A stretch of 64,000 bases of DNA. Origin: Butyrivibrio sp. LB2008. Its GTDB lineage: Bacteria > Bacillota > Clostridia > Lachnospirales > Lachnospiraceae. Position 1 is the stretch's first letter; the number at the start of each line of letters is the position of its first letter. The position numbers and the translations under genes are program-made. Of this stretch, positions 25,049 through 33,762 are shown one piece after another. The notes beneath the pieces were generated by a model that ran no database searches, was not told the DNA's origin, and worked only from the letters and a program-made list of their open reading frames with translations. The DNA is taken from positions 23,876 to 87,875 of the forward strand of contig NZ_KK211306.1 in assembly GCF_000621565.1 (NCBI RefSeq), in the 5' to 3' direction.

Positions 25049-25148
25049 TTTCTCTTCTACATGTTCCAAGACCTATACCCCCTCTTTTGAAATTACTGCT
25101 CCCCTCAAAAGATAGATTTTAAACCTTGTCGCGTAATATAATATTCAT

Positions 25149-26402
25149 TTAGATTTCCATGCTATCTGGATTTAGAAGAAAATCATAAACACTCATTACC
25201 AATATGCCTTCATCATTATAAAGCGGTGCCACAGCATCCTTTGTAATAATAATTTTTTTAAATCCATCGCCTGTATTCACTAGTGAGCGTTGTTCCTGTT
25301 CCATCTTTTCTTTATCAGGCAACGCATAGGCTGATTGAATATAAAATCTCTTTGAACCTTTGTTGCAGACAAAATCCACTTCCAACTGTTTCCGAATCTT
25401 CTTACCATTTTTGTCAACTTCATTCATCACAACAACACCAACGTCCACATTATATCCACGAACTTTTAATTCATTAAATATAATGTTTTCCATTGCATGA
25501 GTCTCCTCAACCTGTCTAAAATTAAGTCTCGCATTTCTAAGTCCCAGATCGGTAAAATAATACTTCGATGGAGTATTAATGTATTTTTTACCCTTAATAT
25601 CATATCGAATTGCACTATCAATAAGAAATGAATCTTTAAGGTAATCTATATATTTGATTATGGTTTCTTTGCTTATAGTCTTGTTTTTAACACTTTTAAA
25701 TGTCGCAGATAACTTGCTTGGATTCGTAAGCGATCCAATTGCTGATGATAAAATGTTCAGAAGTTCTTCTAACTCTGCCTTATTTCGTATATTATTCCTT
25801 CCAGTAATATCAGAAATGTAGGTTTCCTCAAATAGAGATTTTAAAAAATCAGATTTTTGATCAGCCGTTTCAAAGCCTAGCACAAGCGGTATTCCACCGA
25901 ACAGCACATAATCCCTCCAGCCTTCCTGTTTGTCACCGTCATATACACTCATAAATTCACTATATGTTAACGGATACATATGAACTTCATCCCCACGTCC
26001 ACGAAATTCAGTAATAATATCTTTTGACAGAAACTTGGCATTACTTCCCGTTACATATACATCCACATTTTTCTTTCTTCCGAGGCTATTAAGAACTGAT
26101 TCAAAATCATCGAGCATCTGAACTTCATCTAATAAAACATAATACATTTCTTTATCAACGATTTTTTCCATTAGATATGGAAATAAAACTTCAGGATCTC
26201 GATACTTTCTGTTCTCAAAAGAGTCAAATGCAATCTCAATAATATGATTTTCATTAACTCCTTCATTTACCAGATACTCTTTAAAAAGATTAAATAAAAG
26301 GTATGATTTTCCACATCTTCGCATACCTGTTACAACCTTAATTAGTCCGTTATGCTTTTTTGAAATAAGCTTATTCAAATATATATCTCTGCGTATTTCC
26401 AT
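25149..26402 (-). CDS. AAA_14/DUF4143 family ATPase
   Basis: 417 aa. N-terminal P-loop ATPase (Walker A GMRRCGKS, Walker B YYVLLDEVQ) and C-terminal DUF4143 nuclease-like region (TPSKYYFTDLGLRNARLNFR, ENIIFNELKVRGYNVDVG, EVDFVC). A very common multi-copy family of unknown function in anaerobic Firmicutes and Bacteroidetes, suspected of roles in mobile elements or defence. Its start abuts an unusual palindrome region (26421-26533). Confidence 0.93.
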   Translation of the reverse strand: MEIRRDIYLNKLISKKHNGLIKVVTGMRRCGKSYLLFNLFKEYLVNEGVNENHIIEIAFDSFENRKYRDPEVLFPYLMEKIVDKEMYYVLLDEVQMLDDFESVLNSLGRKKNVDVYVTGSNAKFLSKDIITEFRGRGDEVHMYPLTYSEFMSVYDGDKQEGWRDYVLFGGIPLVLGFETADQKSDFLKSLFEETYISDITGRNNIRNKAELEELLNILSSAIGSLTNPSKLSATFKSVKNKTISKETIIKYIDYLKDSFLIDSAIRYDIKGKKYINTPSKYYFTDLGLRNARLNFRQVEETHAMENIIFNELKVRGYNVDVGVVVMNEVDKNGKKIRKQLEVDFVCNKGSKRFYIQSAYALPDKEKMEQEQRSLVNTGDGFKKIIITKDAVAPLYNDEGILVMSVYDFLLNPDSMEI

Positions 26403-26420
26403 ATTGTCACCTCATTACTT

Positions 26421-26457
26421 ATTGAACAAAAATGCGGAATCCGCATTTTTGTTCAAT
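26421..26457. repeat. Perfect 18-bp-arm palindrome upstream of the AAA_14 gene
   Basis: ATTGAACAAAAATGCGGA, one central base, then its exact complement. It lies 19 bp upstream of the ATPase start. It could be an operator, a cruciform or a bidirectional terminator (TGCGGA/TCCGCA stem flanked by A5 and T5). Confidence 0.75.
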
Positions 26458-26495
26458 AGAATCATACATCATAAGAATAGCTTATTCAATACTCT

Positions 26496-26533
26496 AATCG
26501 ACATTTTTGCGGATTCCGCATTTTTGTTCGATA
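26496..26533. repeat. Second, imperfect copy of the GCGGA palindrome
   Basis: ATCGA..TTTTTGCGGA-T-TCCGCATTTTTGTTCGAT shares the core and outer arms with 26421-26457; 75 bp separate the two centres. Duplicated palindromes favour a protein-binding site or a miniature repeat. Confidence 0.65.
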
Positions 26534-26734
26534 CGGTGTCACGTGGCGAATTAACTTTCCATCCGCCCGCAGTTCCACCGCATATTAAAATCTGTTTTTC
26601 TGTTTCTTACCTATCACTATCGTGCTGTTTTTTACGGCACGCTTTTTTCTTGTATCCTGTGTTGCATTTAGTTTGGAGAATGTGGGCGCAAAAAAGGTTC
26701 AGCCAAGATCTCTTAAACTGACTGAACCATTATA
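26534..26734. other. Gene-free stretch between AAA_14 and XRE genes
   Basis: About 200 bp. No gene supported. It contains a plus-strand hairpin-like CGTGCTG.TTTTTTACGGCACG (about 26622-26641). Confidence 0.3.
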
Positions 26735-26998
26735 TTACGATATTTCCATTTCTTTATCAGATAAATACATGCCACTTTTTGGCTCCGCAGTCGGTTTAAA
26801 AAAATCGCTCAAAGATATTCCAAACACATCACATATCTTTTGTATTGTTTGAATCTGTAGCATGCTGGTCCGCCTTCTCATCGCGGACATAGTCGAAGTA
26901 GTTACTCCGGACAGCTCACACAGCCTGTATTCTGACATATTCTTTTCGCCACGTAGATTATCAATCCTATCAATCAGCCATTTAGCAGTAACATCCAT
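26735..26998 (-). CDS. XRE-family transcriptional regulator
   Basis: 87 aa. WLIDRIDNLRGEKNMSEYRL and CELSGVTTSTMSAMRRRTSM are a standard HTH_3 domain (about residues 5-65), followed by a short polar tail. The ATG at 26998 is preferred because GGAGG lies about 12 bases upstream. No partner gene is adjacent. Confidence 0.88.
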   Translation of the reverse strand: MDVTAKWLIDRIDNLRGEKNMSEYRLCELSGVTTSTMSAMRRRTSMLQIQTIQKICDVFGISLSDFFKPTAEPKSGMYLSDKEMEIS

Positions 26999-27202
26999 TG
27001 TGGTAAAAAAACCTCCAATCCCCACGAAGTACTACATAATTATTGTAGAGTAATAACTTACTGCATTTAGCCTAACTGAATCGAGGATTTACTTGACTGT
27101 GGTAAGGTGATTTTTTATTAAAACTTTATTGAAACATCTGTTTCAAAGGTATATTATATTTATACCCAAACATTAGTTCTTTTTTAATTGAGGTTATATA
27201 TT

Positions 27203-27487
27203 ATGAGTAGAGTGATTGATACTGTAGACGTCATCTGCCAGCACAAGTCGAACGGCGAAGTAATTCCCCTCCGCTTCCGGCTGATGAACGAAGATGGCCA
27301 ATATGAAAATTATACGATAAAAGGTTATAGAACTATAACCCATCCGGGGCCTTATACTACTCCGGACGGGCTCTATGTTTCTTACTCAACATTTGTTTTT
27401 GAATGTATTGTTGTCGTGCTTGATTACAAGCGGAAGGTACGATTATATTTTGAAACGCATAACAGTAAGTGGAGAATTGCGATATAG
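27203..27487 (+). CDS. Small hypothetical protein
   Basis: 94 aa, beta-rich: DTVDVICQHKSNGEVIPLRF, YTIKGYRTITHPGPYTT, VFECIVVVLDYKRKVRLYFE. No signal or membrane segment. The ATG at 27203 has GAGG 9 bases upstream. It resembles small proteins often found as strays in Clostridia accessory DNA; function unknown. Confidence 0.65.
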   Translation: MSRVIDTVDVICQHKSNGEVIPLRFRLMNEDGQYENYTIKGYRTITHPGPYTTPDGLYVSYSTFVFECIVVVLDYKRKVRLYFETHNSKWRIAI

Positions 27488-27619
27488 AAAGAGAACTCAG
27501 TATTATACCGTAGACTTTCAGATTAACAAACAAAACCACTATCTCGTTATCATTAAAATCCAAGTTTTTTATTGACTTACAGTAGTCTTTGAAGTACTCT
27601 TTAAATTTCAGCACCCCCG

Positions 27620-28567
27620 CTACCATACATATTCCTCCAACATTTCTCTTATAGAAATCTCGATTCTTTCATCTTTTTTTTCATCATCTGACAATGATAA
27701 TAAAAGTGATAATGGATCAATAGCACCACCTTTGTCAAAAGAAACCACGTAACCTACCTCCTGTATAATACAGCCAGGTTCGTCTTTTTTTATATCAACC
27801 AACCTATCCTTCAGTGCCAAATCTTTTATATCTTTCTTTGCCACAACATAAGTCGGATATTTATTATCAGATATCATCGAATATTCAGCAAGCGCTGACA
27901 TTCCACCAAAAACAGGAAGATTCAAATTATCATTAATATAAAAGCTATTAATCACCGGATTTCTCATGTAAACTTCAATACTACTCCACAGTTCCTTTAT
28001 ATCATCCGGTACATTAATGACACGTGACTTGCCCTTGGTTCCAAGAATTGGCATATCAAAAAAATCTATCTCGTCAAAACACCTAGAGGCAGACATTTTT
28101 GTAATGTCTAGTTGTTCTGCCGCTTTTGTAACTGTAACCCCATTCCATCTTTCATAAATTGCTGTAAGAATCATTTTTTGAGTTAAAAATGATATTCTTT
28201 GAACTGGCTTTATAGTTCTTTCACGAGCAGAATTGAGAAGGATACCTAAAAATGGAAGATATATTTCCTTATCTTCTACAATAAAAGGAATTCCATCTGC
28301 TATCATTGCATTCTTAGAGTAAGTGCTGGTATTCTTTATATACAAAGCACAACGCAAATCCAAAAGTTTTTCAATTTGCCTATGGTGCTTTCGTAATTGA
28401 GCCAAATTGATTTTTTCTTTTGGAATTGCTATTAGCCACTCTATATTATGCATACTAGCAATCTTGAAATCATATAATGAAGAATAGATCATTGGAAGTC
28501 TTCCATTATAGTCTATGTCTTTAATATCTACTTCCATCCCAATGCTCTTCTCTATAAATTCTTTCAT
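27620..28567 (-). CDS. Winged-helix DNA-binding protein, autoregulated candidate (unknown family)
   Basis: 315 aa. A MarR/winged-helix-like segment lies at about residues 127-170 (QKMILTAIYERWNGVTVTKA, AEQLDITKMSASRCFDEI), with an unclassified N-terminal domain (including LLDLRCALYIKN) and a C-terminal domain ending ISIREMLEEYVW. Good start with AGAGG. Directly upstream lies a perfect 15-bp inverted repeat (28581-28619). The combination resembles an antitoxin-like or sensor regulator that binds its own promoter; no toxin is adjacent on the 3' side. Confidence 0.7.
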   Translation of the reverse strand: MKEFIEKSIGMEVDIKDIDYNGRLPMIYSSLYDFKIASMHNIEWLIAIPKEKINLAQLRKHHRQIEKLLDLRCALYIKNTSTYSKNAMIADGIPFIVEDKEIYLPFLGILLNSARERTIKPVQRISFLTQKMILTAIYERWNGVTVTKAAEQLDITKMSASRCFDEIDFFDMPILGTKGKSRVINVPDDIKELWSSIEVYMRNPVINSFYINDNLNLPVFGGMSALAEYSMISDNKYPTYVVAKKDIKDLALKDRLVDIKKDEPGCIIQEVGYVVSFDKGGAIDPLSLLLSLSDDEKKDERIEISIREMLEEYVW

Positions 28568-28580
28568 ATATAAACCTCTT

Positions 28581-28619
28581 TTTTTAATTTGTAACGTATT
28601 TTATGTTACAAATTAAAAA
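28581..28619. promoter_or_regulatory. Perfect 15-bp inverted repeat, candidate operator
   Basis: TTTTTAATTTGTAAC, 9-nt spacer, then the exact complement. It starts 14 bp upstream of the 28567 start codon. The GTAAC...GTTAC core is the likely recognition sequence of the downstream winged-helix protein. Confidence 0.75.
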
Positions 28620-28711
28620 TAGCACCTTTAGTGCCTAAAATCAAGACAAATCATATTTTAATTCCGTCTGCGAATTTCGCAAATCAACAATATTTAAATT
28701 TTTGCAAAATA

Positions 28712-28743
28712 AAGAAAAGCAGCTATCTTCTGATAACTGCTCT
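28712..28743 (-). terminator. Intrinsic terminator after the GNAT gene
   Basis: Minus strand GCAGTTATC-agaa-GATAGCTGC (nine pairs, one G-T) followed by TTTTCTTTATTTT; about 95 bp after the GNAT stop. Confidence 0.75.
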
Positions 28744-28836
28744 ATGTAACGTTTATTATTAAAGTTTGAAAGATGTCTATAAACTGGAATTTGTCGTTCT
28801 GACAAGCTAAAAGTGGTTCTGTAAACTACCTTTCAA

Positions 28837-29268
28837 TTATTCGTAATACATACATATAGTTCCATTTGATAACTTAAATCCATTCTTTTCGTAAAACTTA
28901 GCCGTTGGTGCATACTCGCTTGTATAAAGAACAATTCCCGCAAGTCCTTTTTCCTTACTGTAATCTTTAACCGCATTTAATAGCTGTTTACCTATTCCAT
29001 GCCCTTGTCGTTCGGGAAGTACTGCCATCTCATTAATGTAAATCTCTTCTTTGCTCCCAGAAATCTTACAAAGTGCAAATATACATCCTAATACTTCGCT
29101 GTTTTCTTCATATACATACCCAACAAATCTTTTCTGTTCAAAAAAATCTTGAAGATATTCTGTTGCATTTTCTGCTGTCCAATCTATTCCCCAATGCTCC
29201 ATAGGGAATGCTTTTGAATAAATCATGCCACATTGTGCTAAGTCAGTGTTCTCCATAATTCTAATCAT
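28837..29268 (-). CDS. GNAT-family N-acetyltransferase
   Basis: 143 aa single-domain acetyltransferase. The acetyl-CoA loop is LPERQGHGIGKQLLNAV, preceded by EIYINEMAVL, and the C-terminus has the usual FYEKNGFKLS. Ribosome site GAGGTGG. Substrate unknown. Confidence 0.92.
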   Translation of the reverse strand: MIRIMENTDLAQCGMIYSKAFPMEHWGIDWTAENATEYLQDFFEQKRFVGYVYEENSEVLGCIFALCKISGSKEEIYINEMAVLPERQGHGIGKQLLNAVKDYSKEKGLAGIVLYTSEYAPTAKFYEKNGFKLSNGTICMYYE

Positions 29269-29389
29269 TTTGCCACCTCACCACCAAATTCCGATTTATC
29301 AATTGCATATGGAAATATATCATACTACAGTCATATGGCACCTCCGGAAAAAACATTACAATTATCGCTATATTGCAAGAGGACACACC

Positions 29390-30457
29390 TTACAAGATTA
29401 TCCACTCGCCCTTTTTATTTGATCCAATTCTCTTGATTGCACCTTTATCAACCAAGTTCTGCAAGATTCTCTTTACTGTTGAATCTGAGCACCCTAACTG
29501 TTCCGCCATTCCAGCTCTGGTTAATGACGGATTTTCACGCAACAACTCGATAATCCGGCTCTCCCTTTCGTCAAGTTTTATCGGGTCATTTATTGGGTCA
29601 TTTATCGGGTCAGCGTGACCCAATAAAAATTCACCACGTATATGCATCTCTCGATTATGCAGTTCGTGTTTCTCACCTAAAAGCAGGTTTCTAAGGAATT
29701 TTTCTAAGAACTCAGTAGTCTCATATATTCCTTCTTTAATGTTTGTATAATTAGCTCTAACCAAAGCATTTCTAAAATACCAAGAATTCTCTGCAAACAT
29801 ATCATTCTCTGCATCAAATCCCAGCATTCTTAAATACTTGATAAAAAATACGGCAGTAGTTCTGGTATTACCTTCACCAAAAGCATGAATCTGCCACAAT
29901 CTGGAAATAAAAACTGCCAGATGATGAATTGTCTCATCCATTGTCAGGCCATTAAACTTAAAATCTCTTTCCTGTGAAAAGTCATAATCCAAGGTTTCCC
30001 GCAAATCTATCGCTCCGCCATAAGAAACAGTATCTCCATCCAATACCCATTCCTTCTTGGTGATGTTATAATCACGTATTTTTCCTGCATGGGAATAAAT
30101 GCCATTGAATAGTTCCCTATGAATTGAAATATACTGTGTCGGAGAAAAAATGAATGCTTTTTCTGAAAGTAATTTAGCAATCCTGGCAGAAACCTTATCA
30201 GCTTCTTCTGTTCTAGTTTCAGCTGCAAGTCGACCATCCTTACTCTCATAATAGCTATTGATTAGATCACCTGCTTCATCAACTGAAATTTCTCCATCAA
30301 TACTCTTTCTTGCTGTTTCATAGAGATATTCTGATGGCTTAAGCCCATCTACATCTTGCAATCCAATTGCAGTAGACCATGCCTGCCCCAACTCTTTTCG
30401 CGTCGGTGGCAAATTTCTTATATATTCACCAAACGGATCTTTCTTTATATCCTTCAT
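29390..30457 (-). CDS. Fic-domain AMP-transferase with N-terminal antitoxin-like helix and C-terminal winged helix
   Basis: 355 aa. Residues 40-75 include a VbhA-like helix (ARKSIDGEISVDEAGDLINS), which in other Fic proteins blocks the ATP site. The Fic core carries HAFGEGNTRTT, the HxFx(D/E)GN(G/T)R catalytic motif, and YISIHRELFNGIY. The C-terminus is a winged-helix domain (IIELLRENPSLTRAGMAEQL). Between them, HADPINDPINDPIKL is encoded by a 12-bp tandem repeat. Probably modifies a cellular target by AMPylation and self-regulates. Confidence 0.92.
   Translation of the reverse strand: MKDIKKDPFGEYIRNLPPTRKELGQAWSTAIGLQDVDGLKPSEYLYETARKSIDGEISVDEAGDLINSYYESKDGRLAAETRTEEADKVSARIAKLLSEKAFIFSPTQYISIHRELFNGIYSHAGKIRDYNITKKEWVLDGDTVSYGGAIDLRETLDYDFSQERDFKFNGLTMDETIHHLAVFISRLWQIHAFGEGNTRTTAVFFIKYLRMLGFDAENDMFAENSWYFRNALVRANYTNIKEGIYETTEFLEKFLRNLLLGEKHELHNREMHIRGEFLLGHADPINDPINDPIKLDERESRIIELLRENPSLTRAGMAEQLGCSDSTVKRILQNLVDKGAIKRIGSNKKGEWIIL
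29581..29615. repeat. 12-bp tandem repeat inside the Fic gene
   Basis: GGGTCATTTAT(c/t) units, nearly three copies, encode the NDPI repeats in the linker between the Fic and winged-helix domains; slippage here would alter linker length without frameshift. Confidence 0.7.
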
Positions 30458-30533
30458 ACCATTACTCCATTAAAAAAATTACGAAAAATCATTTATATAA
30501 AAGTCTATATCCTTCATTGCTATTTTTCTGGCT

Positions 30534-30614
30534 TCATCTAACTCCAAACACTTCGGTGCTAAAAAATTCTTCTTTAATCTTTATCTGCGATATCTCATTT
30601 ATGCTTTTCTTCAT
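30534..30614 (-). CDS. Possible small peptide gene between Nmad3 and Fic
   Basis: 26 codons, MKKSINEISQIKIKEEFF..., with GAGAGG at good spacing. The frame stops at TGA and then reads on as SQKNSNEGYRLLYK, so it may be a nonsense-shortened peptide of about 41 residues. Function unknown. Confidence 0.3.
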   Translation of the reverse strand: MKKSINEISQIKIKEEFFSTEVFGVR

Positions 30615-30641
30615 AATGAACCTCTCAAATCAGATAAAAAA

Positions 30642-31445
30642 TTACACAATAATCTGTTTTCCCCAGTCAATCAAACCTTCAGATTCATTTATAACCAATT
30701 CCTGCCAAATACCGGCATAATATAATCCGCCATCCTTTGCACAGTTTTTCCTACCACCGTATATATACTCAGGTTCCAGAAAGCTATATTCATTCCATGT
30801 TGCTCTTCCCTTACCTTCCATGGTAAGAACCCTATCCTTGCGATAATCCAATGTGCCATAACCACTTAAACTCGGATTCAAAGACAATTTCTCCGCCGGT
30901 AAATACAATGCATTATTTGGATTACAAGTATGTATAGATGATGAATGAGGATGCCAAAAGTATTTCTTTATCTCCTCTTGATCAGTGATTATCTGCCCAA
31001 TCTGCATATATCCATATATAACCTGCAGATTGCTCCCATAATAAAAATCATTCGTCTTTCGTGTCACAAATCTATATCCCTTGCCTGTTTCCTCTACACG
31101 ACGAAACCAGCCAAAGAACAAGAAAATATCACCAACTTCAACTCCGGCATTTACAAGTAATCCCTGTGCTGCCCCCGTCTGCCCAAAAGCCGGCTTCCAT
31201 CCTTTTATTTTATTTATCCTATTATCCCTAATATCAGGATCCAAATGACAATTTCTATATGTTTTTCTTGGACTAATCTGCTTTAGAATGTCCGCATAAG
31301 TTATTCCATTCCATGCAACATCTGAGAAAGAAACATCATCATCTGTAGGTATAGGCATTGATAACAGGGTTCCGTCGGGCATTATAGGACTAGGACACCC
31401 TCCGTTTGATGAATCAAATCCCTTTCTCGAAAGAATTATTTTCAT
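30642..31445 (-). CDS. Nucleotide modification associated domain 3 protein (Nmad3)
   Basis: 267 aa. The N-terminus MKIILSRKGFDSSNGGCPSP, followed by IMPDGTLLSMPIP, is the recognisable start of the Nmad3 family, and DPDIRD, FGQTGAAQGLL and VGDIFLFFGWFR are further family segments. Nmad domains were predicted computationally in gene neighbourhoods of base hypermodification; biochemical function is not established to my knowledge. The start overlaps the Nmad2 stop (ATGA), so the two are translationally coupled. Confidence 0.85.
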   Translation of the reverse strand: MKIILSRKGFDSSNGGCPSPIMPDGTLLSMPIPTDDDVSFSDVAWNGITYADILKQISPRKTYRNCHLDPDIRDNRINKIKGWKPAFGQTGAAQGLLVNAGVEVGDIFLFFGWFRRVEETGKGYRFVTRKTNDFYYGSNLQVIYGYMQIGQIITDQEEIKKYFWHPHSSSIHTCNPNNALYLPAEKLSLNPSLSGYGTLDYRKDRVLTMEGKGRATWNEYSFLEPEYIYGGRKNCAKDGGLYYAGIWQELVINESEGLIDWGKQIIV

Positions 31446-32041
31446 CTGCATTTTCCTTTCTTATAAATAGGCGCAGTTGGAGCATGTTCCTTATTATCTC
31501 GATACTTCATACACTCATTAACAATCTTCTGCGCCAGCTCATCTGTATACACTTTTGTTTCTTGAAAATTTGGATAATACTGAGTGATGCCATCTATAAC
31601 AACAGCATCCTCCCCAAGATAGATATAATCATCTGACAAGACAACATACTTCCCCGCAAGATCTTTTACTACTCTATCAGGCTCAGTATGTACATCTTCA
31701 TTACGCAAATTCTGATTTCGAATAAGCTTACCACGAACCAAACTATAAATATCATCAGTTCGCCCTTTTGACATCCCGCCAAAGTATTCTTCCATCATAA
31801 CAACATTTGTTACCTTGGCGAAATAAAGCATTTTATTTTTATACACCCCAAGAATATAAACATCATCAGTAGCATAATTTGCCTCTCGATGTATTCCAAT
31901 ACGATGCCTTAACCCAGTATTGACTATTTTTCCGTTTCGTATCTGCCCACCTTTGCAACAAGCAAGCGACAATAATCCTTTTTCCACGCATGGCGCAAAC
32001 CCGGAATCATCAGTCATTCGATAAATATACAAACATGTCAT
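31442..32041 (-). CDS. Nucleotide modification associated domain 2 protein (Nmad2)
   Basis: 199 aa. YIYRMTDDSGFAPCVEKGLL followed by SLACCKGGQIRNG matches the Nmad2 pattern (short N-terminal strand, D-(S/T)-GFAP, then LACCKP-like). FAKVTNVVMMEEYFGG and KYVVLSDDYIYLGEDAVVI follow. Ribosome site GGAGAG. Paired with Nmad3 immediately downstream. Confidence 0.8.
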   Translation of the reverse strand: MTCLYIYRMTDDSGFAPCVEKGLLSLACCKGGQIRNGKIVNTGLRHRIGIHREANYATDDVYILGVYKNKMLYFAKVTNVVMMEEYFGGMSKGRTDDIYSLVRGKLIRNQNLRNEDVHTEPDRVVKDLAGKYVVLSDDYIYLGEDAVVIDGITQYYPNFQETKVYTDELAQKIVNECMKYRDNKEHAPTAPIYKKGKCR

Positions 32042-32103
32042 TGTAGCTCTCCGTTTTTTTATAGCATTTTATAATCCATCCCCACGATTCGCACTATGAC
32101 TGC

Positions 32104-32442
32104 TTATTTTACATAGAATATAACAGTCCCTGCATGCAAATTCATTGAACTATACAAAATTGCTCTTTTCTGCATGACCATCATTTTTTTCATGATAAGA
32201 TCCTGCATCCAATTTACAATGTCCTCCAAGGGTTCATCAAAATCTATGCGGCAATAAACCGAAGCCGGAAATGTTTTAAAATTTGTTTCAATAAATTGCA
32301 CAATATTATCTCTATTTTTTGCAACGTATTTATTAGAATCAAAATAATTTTCCTCTGTTCCCGTACACTCTGGAACACCTCTAAAATCCGCATGATCTCG
32401 CATAATCAAATTATCATTCAAGCAATAATAATCTTGGCACAC
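32104..32442 (-). CDS. Hypothetical protein in the Nmad cluster
   Basis: 112 aa from a GTG start. The same frame stays open back to the YkgJ stop codon at 32503 (reading FKLEIDVTNDIKETQSDFV) without a better start, so the true 5' end is unclear or the gene is shortened. Contains DHADFRGVPECTG and a C-terminal MMVMQKRAILYSSMN. Not recognised. Same strand and operon position as the Nmad genes. Confidence 0.5.
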   Translation of the reverse strand: MCQDYYCLNDNLIMRDHADFRGVPECTGTEENYFDSNKYVAKNRDNIVQFIETNFKTFPASVYCRIDFDEPLEDIVNWMQDLIMKKMMVMQKRAILYSSMNLHAGTVIFYVK

Positions 32443-32502
32443 AAAATCAGATTGCGTTTCCTTAATATCATTTGTAACATCTATCTCTAACTTAAAAACA
32501 AA

Positions 32503-33219
32503 CTATAAATTCTCTGCCAAAAGGTAGGATAACAGATTCATATTTAACATATCATTTGTATTAGAAAACTCCATAATAATTGGAAGTCTTACTGCTGGAT
32601 GATATTCATCAAAAGTATATGAATTTTGAGGTATCTTTCCTTCACACTCTGAAGAAATACCATAATTTCTGAAACTATGACATGCTAGTGGTCGCCTTCG
32701 ATAAACTAAGCAAGCACCATCTTCTCCCAAAAGGGGACAAGGGATATTCTGTTTCAAATACAATTTATTATTTGCTGTCTCATCCATGAATGGTGTAAGT
32801 TTTATCGGAATATTTTTTGACTTAATTTTTTCCAAATTTGCTTCTGCTTTTATTTTTATAGCCTTTCGCTCATTTCGTGTCATTCTGTTAATTAAATATA
32901 AAAGCATCTTCCATTCAAATTGAGACAGATATATTGCCTGATAACAACAATATGAACATCCCCTTTTGCAACAGCAATGCCTATTTTCTATTGATTCGAA
33001 TTCATCAATTTTTTCATCACAAACTTCTAATAAGCTCTCATATGCTTTTTGAGGATTGCCATTAGCTCGACGTTTTACCTCTGCTATCATTTCCACGCTA
33101 TGAGACATCGCATAATTGCCTGATTCAAATATAAAATCAGATAAATCTATCCAATTTAAATCATGAACATTCTTTTTTAATCTATCTTTTTTTCCAAAAT
33201 AATTAAACATAGTTGCCAA
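32503..33219 (-). CDS. YkgJ-family cysteine-cluster protein
   Basis: 238 aa. HCCCKRGCSYCCYQAIYLS and CPLLGEDGACLVYRRRPLAC together form the CxxxCxxC...C.....C...RP..C pattern of the YkgJ/UPF0153 family, thought to bind zinc or an Fe-S cluster. Start is TTG (33219) with GGAGGG upstream, or ATG (33210). Often near modification enzymes; here next to a PAPS-reductase-family relic and Nmad genes. Confidence 0.85.
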   Translation of the reverse strand: MATMFNYFGKKDRLKKNVHDLNWIDLSDFIFESGNYAMSHSVEMIAEVKRRANGNPQKAYESLLEVCDEKIDEFESIENRHCCCKRGCSYCCYQAIYLSQFEWKMLLYLINRMTRNERKAIKIKAEANLEKIKSKNIPIKLTPFMDETANNKLYLKQNIPCPLLGEDGACLVYRRRPLACHSFRNYGISSECEGKIPQNSYTFDEYHPAVRLPIIMEFSNTNDMLNMNLLSYLLAENL

Positions 33220-33322
33220 AACAAAAATCCCTCCGCCAATACCTTTAACAGCATTTCCCCAAATGCTATATCAATCATTATTCTCTTCTACATAAACAAT
33301 TGCTTAGCTTTCACGAATTTGT

Positions 33323-33746
33323 CTATATGTTGCTTAAAGAATCATAATCTATTTTTTCTACTGCTTTTTCATAAGCTTCTTTCACAGCCTTAATTTCTTC
33401 TATTGGCTTAGAATTCTCCTTACTTACAGAAAGCTTAATCTTTTGACCATCGATAATATAGGAATTAGAGCCATACCAGATTGAGCTCTTCTGATACTTA
33501 TATGGGTCACCCGTAGTCAACAGAGAAATCAATATATTTTCTTCTGGAAAAACCGGTCGAATATCTGTCGCAATATATTTTCCTTTTTTTGCCACAAATC
33601 GGGCATTCATTTTCATATATAGGAATACCGCATTCATCACACCAATATAACGTTGATGACATTTCCGTAGCATGACCACATTTTGGATTAATACAATTAG
33701 TGCCATTCATAGGGACCTTGCATTTAGGGCATATTCTTTCTATCAT
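33323..33746 (-). pseudogene. PAPS-reductase-family protein, N-terminal part, frameshifted and truncated
   Basis: Two overlapping frames make one protein. The first, 33507-33746, is a four-knuckle zinc ribbon (CPKCKVPMNG, CINPKCGH, WCDECGIPIYENECPICGKK). The second, from about 33590 to 33323, reads GKYIATDIRPVFPEENILIS and SSIWYGSNSYIIDGQKIKLS. That order is the N-terminus of a family of PAPS-reductase/DndC-like proteins that continue into an SGGKDS catalytic domain. The switch is at a run of seven A (33584-33590, minus strand); six would be in frame. The catalytic half is absent: the frame ends after DYDSLSNI. Confidence 0.65.
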
Positions 33747-33762
33747 AAAATCACCAATATAT

